From assembly GCA_045535815.1 (NCBI GenBank), contig JAZSMJ010000012.1, positions 1-12,735 on the forward strand: 12,735 nucleotides of DNA, read 5' to 3'. Every line of letters begins with the position of its first letter. Positions within the stretch are counted from its first letter, which is position 1. The DNA comes from JAZSMJ01 sp045535815. Its GTDB lineage: Bacteria; Bacillota; Clostridia; Oscillospirales; CAG-272. Both the position numbers and the translations under genes were made by a program. Positions 1 to 7,949 of this stretch are shown here, in pieces. A model generated the notes under the pieces. The model was not told the origin of the DNA, made no database searches, and saw nothing but the letters and a program-made list of their open reading frames with translations.

Positions 1-2323
1 GACCGCTTGGCCTCCGACTTATTATCGATAGCAACAGCTCTTTCTCTGCCTCCGTCGCATCTATCCCAGATAGATCCGCATTAGATACTTGCGTATAGCC
101 GCTTACCTCGCTGAGCTTGACATTAAGCAAGCATGCGAATCCTTTAGTGCGGCCGTATATCCTCGGGCTGTACTCATCGAGCATCACCGGCCTATGAATC
201 ACAAGCCTGCAAGCTTGCTCATTCTGCATCGAGCACGTGCTCGTTGATGTGCCTACTCCCTTATAAGGGATCTCTTGGTGCTCGAGCTGATACTCTGTAG
301 CTTCGATCTTCTGAGCTGCTCCGTAAAGCGCCGTAGCACCTCCGACGGCTGCCGCAGTAAGTGCCAATGAGCTGCCGGCCGTGAAAAATGCTGCTCCAAC
401 TCCAATGATAGCAGCAGCGGCTGCTACCTTAGCGCTCTGAGCTTGCATCGTTGCCTGGTGCTGTGCAGCTTGTAGGCTGGCCGTCTGCACGCCTGAGATC
501 GGAAGCTGCACGCCGATCTGTCCGGCGATCGAATCGAGTACCAGCTTATCACGCAGCACTAAGGCTATGCAAGCCCCTGTAGCAAGATCTATCAGATACT
601 TGACGCTGATCTCATGGCCGATATAGTCCGCTGGATCTATCTTCACGCTTCCACAATAAGGGATGTAGAGCTCAGCGCTCGAGTATGGCGCATAGCTCCG
701 GAAGTCGTTCAGGCCGTCCGGAGGATAATAGATGCACTTACCGGCGTTGTAGACGGCCGTCGAGCTGTTCAGCCGTCGAGCCTCGACGGGCGTCTCGACG
801 TTTCCAAGCACAATGTTGGCCGTTGCAGCCGGTGCATCTGTAGCAAGATCAAATATATCTGTAGGATAATAGAGTATACCTGATATTATATCAATAGGAT
901 TATTCGTAAGGAACTTCTGCAATGACTCATTCTCTGATTGCAAATTCGCTGCTGCTGAATTAAGATAAGTAAGGAGCGTAGATACCTGGCCGTATTGCAA
1001 CGGATAGAGCTTAGCCGTATTTCCGACGTACCCCTCGAGAGGGAATACCGTCGCATTATCATCATCATAGTGTGACGGATCTATATATGGGAGCTGCCCG
1101 GCCGGATCCATGGGAACATAGCCGGCTGCCTCAGCATCTGCTACCGCATTAGTCCAACTCGCTTGTTTAGCTCTTGCAGCCTCAGCTCCTGAGACGTATG
1201 AGCCGTCTGTATAGCCGTTGTCGTCTATAACCCCTATATGGATATCGGGATCCGTACAAAGTGCGCCTATGACGCCGTTAGAGGCCTTAGAGGCGACCGT
1301 AGTAAAATATAGTCCGAGGCCGGCGGCTGATTTAATTACATCATTTCCAGAAATATACTGATAGAGCATCGGCTCATTTCCCCAGCGTGACCACTTCCAG
1401 AAGATCTTAGCATCTGCATCATAGCCGTAGCTGCTGCGCTCATACTGTGACTTTGCTTTCTGAAATGGCTTAATAGAAATCATACTCGCATTACTATCAA
1501 GTATATACTCATATACGCTATCGGGATTCTGCCGGCGGAGTGCTAATCCGATACGATCTGTTGCTGTGAGATATCCGTTGTACTCATGGCTGAATGAATA
1601 CGCAGAATTTCTAATCACTGAAAGCGATCCATAATTATTATTATAAGGCCTATAAAAAGCTTTCGGCTTATTCCAGCCAGAATAAGCCGGAGGCGCTGAT
1701 TCCACATAGCAAGCTAAGCGATCAGTACGCTGTCGGCTCGACTCCGTGCCGATATAGAAATCAGGATACCAGCCATATAAGAAGCGTGTACCGTCGTTCG
1801 ATACTCCATTTTCCATGATGCCGGCATACACTTCATCATGCTGCAAGTTGTAGAAATCAACTGTAGACCTTGAAAAGCCTTCGGATTCCATATCAGATTG
1901 ACCTACATTAGCGACAATTGCAACCAGATTGATACAGATCTTATTAGGATCAAACTCTAATACCGGGCATAGATAGCCATAAAAGCTTGATTCATCAGCC
2001 ATACGATTATAGCCAAAGTAGCTCCATGTCTCATTAAGATCCAGCACTGCTAATCCAATATTAGTCGGATGATATTCTGAGCTCGGCTCTATAATGATCT
2101 CATCATTGGCTGTGATATAGCTAAGTGTTGCGGATCCGGATTGTAGAATTCCCTCACCGGCCACATAGGTGCAATATGCATATGGCATATACTGTTTGAG
2201 TATATCTGTATCATCTATCAGGAATGATGAGCTATACGTAGTGATCAGATCTTGATATCTGCGTGAATACTTGATACCGTTCCACGTTCCGATCTCTGGA
2301 AGAATATTCGGATCAATGCTCAT
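1..2323 (-). CDS. Tail knob protein, phi29 gp9-like (3' end cut by window edge)
   Basis: This leftward frame is open from ATG at 2323 to base 2: 774 codons without a stop, running off the left edge. A GAGGTGA ribosome binding site overlaps the stop of the gene before it. The C-terminal part carries the clearest signs: an Ala/Gly-rich hydrophobic segment at about residues 630-670 (from AKVAAAAAIIGVGAAFF onward), followed by about 105 residues ending in a GYTQV...ATEAEKELLLSII pattern. phi29 gp9 (599 aa) has the same order: a long hydrophobic loop that leaves the tail tip to pierce the membrane, then a C-terminal domain of about 110 residues. By that comparison the true end lies only some 10-20 codons beyond the window. 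The protein is longer than gp9, with the extra length before the loop. The assignment rests on remembered family features, synteny after the capsid gene and the loop; the extra N-terminal region is unassigned. Confidence 0.8.
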   Translation of the reverse strand, partial: MSIDPNILPEIGTWNGIKYSRRYQDLITTYSSSFLIDDTDILKQYMPYAYCTYVAGEGILQSGSATLSYITANDEIIIEPSSEYHPTNIGLAVLDLNETWSYFGYNRMADESSFYGYLCPVLEFDPNKICINLVAIVANVGQSDMESEGFSRSTVDFYNLQHDEVYAGIMENGVSNDGTRFLYGWYPDFYIGTESSRQRTDRLACYVESAPPAYSGWNKPKAFYRPYNNNYGSLSVIRNSAYSFSHEYNGYLTATDRIGLALRRQNPDSVYEYILDSNASMISIKPFQKAKSQYERSSYGYDADAKIFWKWSRWGNEPMLYQYISGNDVIKSAAGLGLYFTTVASKASNGVIGALCTDPDIHIGVIDDNGYTDGSYVSGAEAARAKQASWTNAVADAEAAGYVPMDPAGQLPYIDPSHYDDDNATVFPLEGYVGNTAKLYPLQYGQVSTLLTYLNSAAANLQSENESLQKFLTNNPIDIISGILYYPTDIFDLATDAPAATANIVLGNVETPVEARRLNSSTAVYNAGKCIYYPPDGLNDFRSYAPYSSAELYIPYCGSVKIDPADYIGHEISVKYLIDLATGACIALVLRDKLVLDSIAGQIGVQLPISGVQTASLQAAQHQATMQAQSAKVAAAAAIIGVGAAFFTAGSSLALTAAAVGGATALYGAAQKIEATEYQLEHQEIPYKGVGTSTSTCSMQNEQACRLVIHRPVMLDEYSPRIYGRTKGFACLLNVKLSEVSGYTQVSNADLSGIDATEAEKELLLSIISRRPSG

Positions 2324-2328
2324 TTTTT

Positions 2329-2784
2329 TCACCTCGTAATCAATAAGAAATTACTCTGATTCGGATCCAGCGGAAATGGCCGATCGAAAAGAATCGACTT
2401 AAGCTCATACCGCTCCGGATTGATCGGAAGCTGATTATCCGGGATCGGCGTCGGAGCTCCGACGGACTCGCTGCGTATAACGGTAGCCTCGACGTCAAGG
2501 AGCTGCGATCTGAGCGTCATAAGCACGTCAACCTTAGCCGTATATATGATCCTCTTACCGGTCTGGATCTTAGGAGGATCCAGGAAATAATATTTTCCGA
2601 AATCCGGAATATATGCATAATTCGCAGAAATGAGCCCAGGGCTATAGTCGATTATGATCGTAGGCTGCATTATATCAAGGATCGCCGTCGGACTGATCGG
2701 GACGGATCCGATCGTCGTCAAGCTCGAGCTCTTATCTCGCTCTCTTGGATCTGCCGTGCAGCTATATAGATTCACGTAAAACAT
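2329..2784 (-). CDS. Conserved 151-aa virion-associated protein before the tail knob
   Basis: ATG at 2784 follows AAAAAAGGAGGTATATC, a strong ribosome binding site that sits directly after a terminator hairpin. The stop (TGA) is 5 bases before the tail knob ATG, so the two are translationally linked. The protein begins MFYVNLYSCTADPRERDKSS and contains YAYIPDFGKYYFLDPPKI and a later VDVLMTLRSQLL. This pattern (short polar N-terminus, a Y-Y-I-x-x-F-x-x-Y-Y-F core, then VDVL) is one I recognise from small proteins encoded next to tail genes in phi29-type gut phages, and it resembles the N-terminal part of gp9-type knobs, which also have an EIDVLQT-like stretch. It may be a tail or neck component, possibly a knob N-terminal domain encoded separately. 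Function is not established; there is no signal peptide or membrane segment. Confidence 0.7.
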   Translation of the reverse strand: MFYVNLYSCTADPRERDKSSSLTTIGSVPISPTAILDIMQPTIIIDYSPGLISANYAYIPDFGKYYFLDPPKIQTGKRIIYTAKVDVLMTLRSQLLDVEATVIRSESVGAPTPIPDNQLPINPERYELKSILFDRPFPLDPNQSNFLLITR

Positions 2785-2799
2785 GATATACCTCCTTTT

Positions 2800-2830
2800 T
2801 TAAAAATAGGGCTCCGCATGGAGCCCTATT
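2800..2830 (-). terminator. Intrinsic terminator between capsid and tail genes
   Basis: An 11-bp perfect stem (AATAGGGCTCC / GGAGCCCTATT, bases 2805-2830) with a 4-base loop is followed on the minus strand by a short T run (about five T, including stem bases), then the poly-A/GGAGG binding site of the next gene. The stem is strong but the T tract is short, so it probably attenuates rather than fully stops transcription. That would lower tail-gene mRNA relative to capsid mRNA. Confidence 0.75.
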
Positions 2831-2838
2831 AGTTTTAG

Positions 2839-2961
2839 TATGAGCTCGATCCGTTCGAGCTCTGGACGGCTATTTTTCACGCAAAAATAGCAACGCTTGT
2901 GCAACATCCCTGCACCGCAGGAGATCATCCTTTATTTTACGTCGGGGATATCTCTCGACGT
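2839..2961 (-). other. Structured intergenic region with four further stem-loops
   Basis: Between the capsid stop and the terminator there are four more inverted repeats: 2939-2961 (ACGTCG/CGACGT, overlapping the last base of the capsid stop codon), 2909-2921 (CCTGC/GCAGG, 3-base loop), 2869-2891 (GCTATTTTT/AAAAATAGC, 9 bp, 5-base loop) and 2842-2862 (GAGCTCGA/TCGAGCTC, 8 bp, 5-base loop). With the terminator this makes five hairpins in about 155 bases. No gene with a proper ribosome binding site lies here. It may stabilise the 3' end of the capsid mRNA, or be a separate small RNA. The hairpins are seen directly; the role is inference. Confidence 0.55.
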
Positions 2962-4565
2962 TATTTTTTGCTTGTAGTCTTTTTCGCCGGCTGCTCCTCT
3001 GGCTGCTCTTCCGTGAGCTCCTGAGGCTCTGGCATAAGAGTGATGCCGGATAAGTCATAAACCTGACGATTTACAAGGCCGTCGATAGTAGTCTCAATCA
3101 CGAATTTCTGCGTTGTAGGATTGGTAACTTTCCAAGTACCAGCTCGATCCGGATCATCTATGATCTCAACAAGTCCTGAGCTCTGACTTGGCTCCATACC
3201 TACCTTGCAGCTTGTGGCATTTTCGGGAATATTTAAGAATTTCAGCGCCATGAAGTTTCCGGCGCCCCATGTTGGTACCAGTGCTCCGGTGGATATATAG
3301 TAGAGTTCTCCTGAAATCTTATTATTAGCATCAACTCTGAGATTGCTCTGGAGCTCTGAGGCCTTATATCCAAAGATCTCCTCACCAGGAGCAAGAGGAG
3401 CGGTATATACATCTATACCATTTCCCATTACGAAAACGATCGCATTTTCGCCAACATCATTAAAGAGCCTGGTATCGATCTTGAAGAAATTATTCCAGTA
3501 CTCACCTTTAGCATTATAGGCGACTTCGACTCTTCTATCTTCGTTGATGATGCCGAGGGCGTCCCTATCGTGAAGTATGCCGATGATTCCGTATCGATTC
3601 ACCTCAGCGCCGGTGCTAAGTCCGGATACCTGAATATTGATCTGAGAGATATCAGCGAATCTATAGTCTGAGCCCATTCCGGTGCCCTGCCAATTCGAGA
3701 TCATATCATATGCGCCGATCTTAAGCAGATCATCGTGATATGTATCAGATTCCAGATAGATCTTAAGAGCCTCAGAGAATACATCGAGCAGTACAAGATG
3801 TGCATATTCAGGCGGTGTGAAAGTAGTATAGCCGTCGCTCAGATCTGAGAAATTAGCCGTTTTCTTCCTCATTCTATTCTTATAGATGAGAATCAGAAAA
3901 GCAAGATGCCTGAGGAACTCCGGATTATAAGGCGCCTCATCCGCTGCGATTGGTGCATCATAGTGGATAGCGTTGTAGCTTTCGAGCACATCAACAATAG
4001 CTATATTTCGGCTGAGTCTATGGCCGATGAGATTATTGTAGCAGCGCATCGTGAGTTCATCGATATTTGATACCTGAGTATTATTTATATTTGTGCGGAT
4101 CATTCCGATGAATCTATCAAGCATTGCAGCGCTATCCATAGATTGCTTAAGCTGCCTGTTGACGAAAGAACAATCTATTTCCCATGTATCCATAGTATTA
4201 TAGAGAGTTGTCTGCACCTCAGGCGGCGTGAAAACGTACTGATCGACGCTCTCACCTGGCTTAAGATCCCATGTGGGATTAGATGTTGGCTCTGGATCCT
4301 TAGTACGGCTCTTGCTCATGATTGAGCCCCATTCCCAGGCCTCACGGATTATATTCGGAGCCTGCCCCTCATAAGGGCGATCCACGAATACCCAGCGGCC
4401 TATGAGATTCAGCATTGAATTTACGTAAGATTCACGATAATCGACGCTGAGTACTTCTTTTCCGACATCGACGATATTACTTAGATTCTCCTGTACAATA
4501 CCCTCCTTACCTGTGACTTCCGTGTATACCGTGCTTAAGAATTCGTGTAACTGATTCACTTCCAT
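2961..4565 (-). CDS. Major capsid protein, phi29 gp8-like
   Basis: The likely start is ATG at 4565 (MEVNQLHEFL), which has AAAGGAGG nine bases upstream; an ATG at 4592 lies within the preceding gene and lacks a site. This gives 534 aa, against 448 in phi29 gp8. Matching landmarks are the early NIVDVG...ESYVNSMLNLIGR stretch (gp8: NNVAEVG...NDFITSLVDRIG), a middle STVxN-type helical region, and DRDALGIINEDRRVEVAYNAKGEYWNN near residue 350 (gp8: DKDWFMVYD...NPRGLYWNYYY), followed by NAIVFV (gp8 NAVAFV). That order fits an HK97-fold shell protein. The last 100 or so residues form a beta-rich Ig-like domain where gp8 has its BIG2 domain, then a short acidic and Lys/Thr tail (TEEQPEEQPAKKTTSKK). 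No separate scaffold gene is obvious next to it. Confidence 0.9.
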   Translation of the reverse strand: MEVNQLHEFLSTVYTEVTGKEGIVQENLSNIVDVGKEVLSVDYRESYVNSMLNLIGRWVFVDRPYEGQAPNIIREAWEWGSIMSKSRTKDPEPTSNPTWDLKPGESVDQYVFTPPEVQTTLYNTMDTWEIDCSFVNRQLKQSMDSAAMLDRFIGMIRTNINNTQVSNIDELTMRCYNNLIGHRLSRNIAIVDVLESYNAIHYDAPIAADEAPYNPEFLRHLAFLILIYKNRMRKKTANFSDLSDGYTTFTPPEYAHLVLLDVFSEALKIYLESDTYHDDLLKIGAYDMISNWQGTGMGSDYRFADISQINIQVSGLSTGAEVNRYGIIGILHDRDALGIINEDRRVEVAYNAKGEYWNNFFKIDTRLFNDVGENAIVFVMGNGIDVYTAPLAPGEEIFGYKASELQSNLRVDANNKISGELYYISTGALVPTWGAGNFMALKFLNIPENATSCKVGMEPSQSSGLVEIIDDPDRAGTWKVTNPTTQKFVIETTIDGLVNRQVYDLSGITLMPEPQELTEEQPEEQPAKKTTSKK

Positions 4566-4582
4566 ATTGATTATCCTCCTTT

Positions 4583-5322
4583 TCAGAGCCATACTTGCAG
4601 AAATAGCTTAGCTGCTAAGTCTCGCTCTATTATCCTGAAAATATTCATTCTCTCAGCAAGTGTGAATTCCTGCTGAGCAAGCTCTTGTAGCGTCCGGCGT
4701 CCGTCGGATCCGCTGCGTGTAAGTGTGTGTGTGATCGTCTCGGTGCCTTTCTCAGTCGTCGTGCTCTCTCCGGAGCTTGTGCTTGAAGTCTGATCCGGCT
4801 GCCCGGAATAGCTCTCTGTTGTCGTGCGTGTTCCTGTCTCACTGCTGATGTCCTGGCTCTCAGTTCGGAAGCCGGTACCGTCGTAAGGGTTGACGCTATG
4901 GACGTTCTGCGTCTGGAAGCCGTTCGGGCTATCTGTAGTCGAGCGGCTCTGATTATTTTTCACAGTTCCGGAGCTCTGCCCCTCGCTGGTAGTCTCCCGA
5001 GTAAGATCGGGCGTTCTGATCGAGCTATATCTCTCATTCAGTGCGAGATCCTCGAGTGCATCGTATTCCTTAGCATATACGGCTATAAGCTTCTGATATT
5101 TCTTAAGATTCGTAGAGTATACCATATCGAAAATCCGCTGAATCACTTGATTTTCATAAGTGCAGATTGCTGATTCGTAGTCGATCTCAAAATATCTATC
5201 AGCTTGCTCTGTAGTGAGGCCGATAGCCTCGAGAATATCAGCGAATACATCCCAGAAATTCGGCGCCCCGGTGATAGTAACTATATCCGTCCATTCCCTT
5301 GGAAATCTTCTCGCTATCCCAT
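4583..5322 (-). CDS. Lower collar protein, phi29 gp11-like, with a start-proximal frameshift
   Basis: The protein has an N-terminal helical part, a Ser/Thr/Gln/Gly-rich polar middle (from TPDLTRETTSEGQSSG to about 90 residues later) and a short C-terminal helix ending ERDLAAKLFLQVWL. phi29 gp11 (293 aa) has the same build: about 100 ordered residues, a long Ser/Thr/Asn linker and an end in FMMVW. The position after the portal agrees. The start is odd. The ATG at 5322, nine bases after AAAGGAGG, is followed by GGA TAG and so terminates at once. The long frame is one base off: it is open from the portal stop (TGA 5324-5326) and would read M-G-I-A-R-R-F-P-R-E-W if the GGG at 5318-5320 were GGGG, giving about 246 aa. 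The first ordinary start inside the long frame is GTG at 5146, with no good binding site, and it would lose 60 residues. A one-base deletion or homopolymer error is the simplest reading; an ATA start is another. Confidence 0.75.
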
Positions 5323-5323
5323 A

Positions 5324-6655
5324 TCAATCATCCTCCTTTGGCTCCGGCGCCGGCTCGGGTTCTGGCTCTGGCTCTGGCTCAGGCTCTGGATCTGTATCGA
5401 TATTGATCTCGATATCGATCGGCGCCGGTTCCGGTTCGGGTTCGGGCTCAGGCTCTGGATCTGTATCGATGTTGATCTCGATATCGATCGGCGCCGGCTC
5501 AGGCTCTGGCTCAGGTTCCGGCTCGGGCTCAGGCTCTGGCTCGGGTTCCGGCTCGGGCTCTGGCTCGGGCTCTGGCTCGGGCTCCGGTTCGGGCTCCGGC
5601 TCGGGCTCCGGTTCGGGCTCGGGCTCTGGCTCCGGTTCCGGCTCTGGTTCCGGTTCGGGCTCGGGTTCCGGCTCTGGAAGATCCAGCACTGGATCCTCCT
5701 CAACGGCCTGAGTCGTATCGAGTATCTGATCTATAATAAGAGAATTCAGCTCAACTTCGATCTCAGTACCGTAATGGCTATTCACTCTCTCGATACCTTC
5801 CTTGATCGTACGGATGATATTATAAATATTGAATATGGATAGATCTATATTATCATTGATCTCGGCAGTCACAAGCCTTTCACGCTTCATCTGATCGTGA
5901 GTGCTGAGGCCGATAGCCTCATAGAAATGTGATAGTATGTATTGTTCAATCTGGATAAGATCCACAAGATATCTATTCTGAGCGGACGGCTGCAAGGGCA
6001 GCGATTGAACATTATCGATAAGCGAGCTCTGCACGGCCTCAAAAGGCTTTCCGGCATACATAGCATTAATCACAGCGGTGATACTCTCCACTGTATTCTC
6101 ATCATCCGCAGCCATTATATTAATTAGGCGGGTATTCTTCTGAGCTACATTAATCGAAATCGCATTATCTGCAAGCATTACAGCAGTTTTGTGGATGAGA
6201 TCGTAAAGTCCGCCATGCACTCCGGCAGAATACTGATCCAGTTCCCGGCAGTATACTACCTCACATTCCTCGCCTCGCTTCAAATGATAAGTCTTATTGA
6301 ATCTCGGATTAGCGATATTCATATATTCGGGAATATAATAGAGATCTGGCATATCTGAATATACTCCGTTAAGCGCTCTAAGCTCTCCGGAATCTTCTTG
6401 AAAAAATGTGCACATTCCCTTAATGAATATGCAGTATTTAGCGAAAGTTTCGCTCACCGTATCAGGGAGCTTTCGGATCTGTACGATCTCGTAGATAAGC
6501 GTAAGAAGATGTCGAAAGTACATATCATAAAGCTGATTAAAATCAAGGATAGCAGGCTCCGTGAACTCAGCAAAAAGTCCATTTTGCATCCAGTACTTAC
6601 GCAGCGAAACGCCTTTATCTTTTTGAGCTTTTGGCTCTGGTATTACCTTAGCCAC
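5324..6655 (-). CDS. Portal (upper collar/connector) protein, phi29 gp10-like, with Glu-Pro extension
   Basis: Starts with GTG at 6655, six bases after GGAGGGGG, overlapping the preceding small gene by 8 bases. Residues 1 to about 326 correspond to phi29 gp10 (309 aa). Landmarks are NVAQKNTRLI (gp10: SVNQNAQKTPVLI), and EAIGLSTHDQMKRERLVTAE followed by a long helix and ERVNSHYGTEIEVEL (gp10: FLGIKNANLEKKERMVTDE ... KINELYGLNVKV). It forms the dodecameric ring through which DNA enters and leaves the head. After the core comes a 117-residue extension absent from gp10: 30 Pro-Glu pairs (residues 327-386), then two copies of a 23-residue unit with core DIEINIDTD, ending PKEDD. In phi29 the C-terminus lies at the wide end inside the capsid, so the extension probably projects inward; that placement is inference. 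The final codons double as the ribosome binding site of the lower-collar gene. Confidence 0.88.
   Translation of the reverse strand: MAKVIPEPKAQKDKGVSLRKYWMQNGLFAEFTEPAILDFNQLYDMYFRHLLTLIYEIVQIRKLPDTVSETFAKYCIFIKGMCTFFQEDSGELRALNGVYSDMPDLYYIPEYMNIANPRFNKTYHLKRGEECEVVYCRELDQYSAGVHGGLYDLIHKTAVMLADNAISINVAQKNTRLINIMAADDENTVESITAVINAMYAGKPFEAVQSSLIDNVQSLPLQPSAQNRYLVDLIQIEQYILSHFYEAIGLSTHDQMKRERLVTAEINDNIDLSIFNIYNIIRTIKEGIERVNSHYGTEIEVELNSLIIDQILDTTQAVEEDPVLDLPEPEPEPEPEPEPEPEPEPEPEPEPEPEPEPEPEPEPEPEPEPEPEPEPEPEPEPEPEPEPAPIDIEINIDTDPEPEPEPEPEPAPIDIEINIDTDPEPEPEPEPEPEPAPEPKEDD
5376..5497 (-). repeat. Two near-identical 53-bp direct repeats, 69 bp apart, in the portal 3' end
   Basis: Bases 5376-5428 and 5445-5497 differ at one position only (5402 A against 5471 G). 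The 69-bp period equals 23 codons and keeps frame. Each copy encodes the DIEINIDTD core with flanking Pro-Ala-Pro and Pro-Glu residues. The near-identity contrasts with the diverged Glu-Pro codons next to it, so this unit was probably duplicated recently. Confidence 0.9.
5498..5677 (-). repeat. Run of 30 consecutive Pro-Glu codon pairs in the portal gene
   Basis: These 180 bases encode an uninterrupted alternation of Pro and Glu. Third positions vary freely (GAG/GAA; CCA/CCG/CCC/CCT), so the DNA is only a loose 6-base repeat while the protein is exact. This points to selection on the peptide, a stiff, strongly acidic rod, rather than recent slippage alone. Confidence 0.9.
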
Positions 6656-6824
6656 TGCTTACCCCCTCCTCTATATCATACTCTGGCAGCGTTTCGATAA
6701 GCTTCTTGATGCAGAATACGATCTCCTGAGCTACAAATAGCTCAACTCCCTTTGCTTTTGTCTCAGCGTCCTTGATCTGATCGTCGAGCATCCCCATGAG
6801 CTCATCTTTGCGTATGTAAATCAT
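6648..6824 (-). CDS. Small helical protein (58 aa) between ATPase and portal
   Basis: ATG at 6824 lies 6 bases after the ATPase stop, with AAGGGGTGA upstream; TAA at 6648-6650 lies 8 bases inside the portal gene. The packing and overlap support a real gene. The protein starts MIYIRKDELMGMLDDQIKDAE and looks like two amphipathic helices, with a charged first half, a more hydrophobic FVAQEIVFCIKKLIETL second half and an acidic end. No known motif is visible. phi29 has a 98-aa scaffolding protein (gp7) in its structural block, and no other scaffold candidate is seen here. This protein could fill such a role, but it is much shorter and the idea is only positional. Confidence 0.7.
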   Translation of the reverse strand: MIYIRKDELMGMLDDQIKDAETKAKGVELFVAQEIVFCIKKLIETLPEYDIEEGVSSG

Positions 6825-6830
6825 GCAGCA

Positions 6831-7946
6831 TCACCCCTTTATAAGTGATATTCGATTAGCTTTCTTAAGCCATGAATTGAAAGTTTCGCCTACGTCATTT
6901 GATGAAAAAAAAGTCTTGTTTTCCGAAATAAGCTGACGGATCAGCTTATGAGCTCGAGTCTGCCCGGCTGTAAGTGCGATCTGATGCAGAGGATTACCGT
7001 CCTCTTGATCCTCGAGATATATAAGATCCTTAGCTGGATCTTGCAGCGGCGTATTTTTCGGATGAAAAGAGATCAGCGGATATCCTTTATACTGATAGAT
7101 ATCTCCCTGTAGGATCTGGCCGGCGAAAAGAATGAAGAAAGTGAAAATGATCCGGTAGTCTCCGAGGCCGGCCGGAGGATGCCGATAGGCTGCTATCTCC
7201 CAGGCTCCGGATGAAATCATCGATAGCTGAGGATTATCGAAAGCGAAATAGTTCGCTACTTCTTTTCGCTGATCATCTTCGAGCTGGGCGCAGTACTCCA
7301 CGGCGATCTTGCTCTCAGTCTGGCCGATCTTATATATATCGATCGTCCCCTGCTTCTGATCCTGGATCTTAGTAAGCCCCATTTCGGCGAAATAAGGGCA
7401 ATACTTGTTGACAGTGTTCGCCAACATATATATCTTGATGCCTGCTCTATCCCTGATGATGCTGCTCAATACCTGATTGTAGAGAACGAACTCATTGTTG
7501 AGATAGAATTTTCTGGTAATGAATTCGTCAAATACAATGAATTTTACTGGGCCCTTGTCCGGGCCCTTAGTAGAATCGGCCGTGCTGATAGCGTAGCAAC
7601 GCAGCAGCGGCTTACGTTCTCTTGCTCTAAGCTCCGTATGGCCTGTTTTTTCGCTCGTTTCATATCGTGCGAGGAAAAAGCTATTATTTCGGAATATAAA
7701 GCCATTCCAGCGGCCTTGCGTACGCTCAGAGATATAGTCCGCATGAGGATCAAGCAGCGTATCAATATTTTTCGGCTTTAGCGATTCCTCGAGACGCCTG
7801 ATATATGCTGAGGGAAGCCCCTCATCGAGATATGCATCTATGCACTTCCTGAGGGCGCCGAAAGTCTTGCCATTCGAGCGCTGGCCGATGATCAGATTAT
7901 ACAAAGCCCCGATCTCATCGATATCTTTGTAACTATAGTATGCCAT
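6831..7946 (-). CDS. DNA packaging ATPase, phi29 gp16-like
   Basis: ATG at 7946, eight bases after GAGGAGGG. The 371-aa protein (gp16 is 332 aa) has a Walker A loop GQRSNGKT at residues 21-28, followed by FGALRKCIDAYL and the basic YIRR strand also present in gp16 (IYVRRYKPE). Walker B is FIVFDE at 136-141 followed by FITRKFYLNNE, close to gp16 IVFDEFIREKDNSNYIPNE. A third block MLANTVNKYCPYF (174-186) matches gp16 CLSNAVSVVNPYF. These identify the pentameric ring ATPase that translocates DNA through the portal; the C-terminal region should hold the nuclease-like domain known in gp16. Here the gene precedes the portal in the same leftward block, unlike phi29 where gene 16 follows the tail and lysis genes. 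In phi29 the motor also needs a structural RNA (pRNA). Confidence 0.92.
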   Translation of the reverse strand: MAYYSYKDIDEIGALYNLIIGQRSNGKTFGALRKCIDAYLDEGLPSAYIRRLEESLKPKNIDTLLDPHADYISERTQGRWNGFIFRNNSFFLARYETSEKTGHTELRARERKPLLRCYAISTADSTKGPDKGPVKFIVFDEFITRKFYLNNEFVLYNQVLSSIIRDRAGIKIYMLANTVNKYCPYFAEMGLTKIQDQKQGTIDIYKIGQTESKIAVEYCAQLEDDQRKEVANYFAFDNPQLSMISSGAWEIAAYRHPPAGLGDYRIIFTFFILFAGQILQGDIYQYKGYPLISFHPKNTPLQDPAKDLIYLEDQEDGNPLHQIALTAGQTRAHKLIRQLISENKTFFSSNDVGETFNSWLKKANRISLIKG

Positions 7947-7949
7947 TGG

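Noticed and set aside
614..883. 89-aa rightward frame opposite the tail knob
   Set aside because: No binding site, and the opposite strand holds a continuous 774-codon frame with phage-knob features.
2800..2928. A 42-aa leftward frame (MISCGAGMLHKRC...) in the capsid-tail gap
   Set aside because: AAAGG directly touches the ATG, leaving no spacing, and the frame runs through four hairpins including the terminator; structure explains the stretch better.
5204..5842. Rightward open frames rich in Gly-Ser or Arg-Leu over the repeat
   Set aside because: They are the other-strand readings of the Glu-Pro codons in the portal gene, with no ribosome binding site; the portal frame matches a known family.
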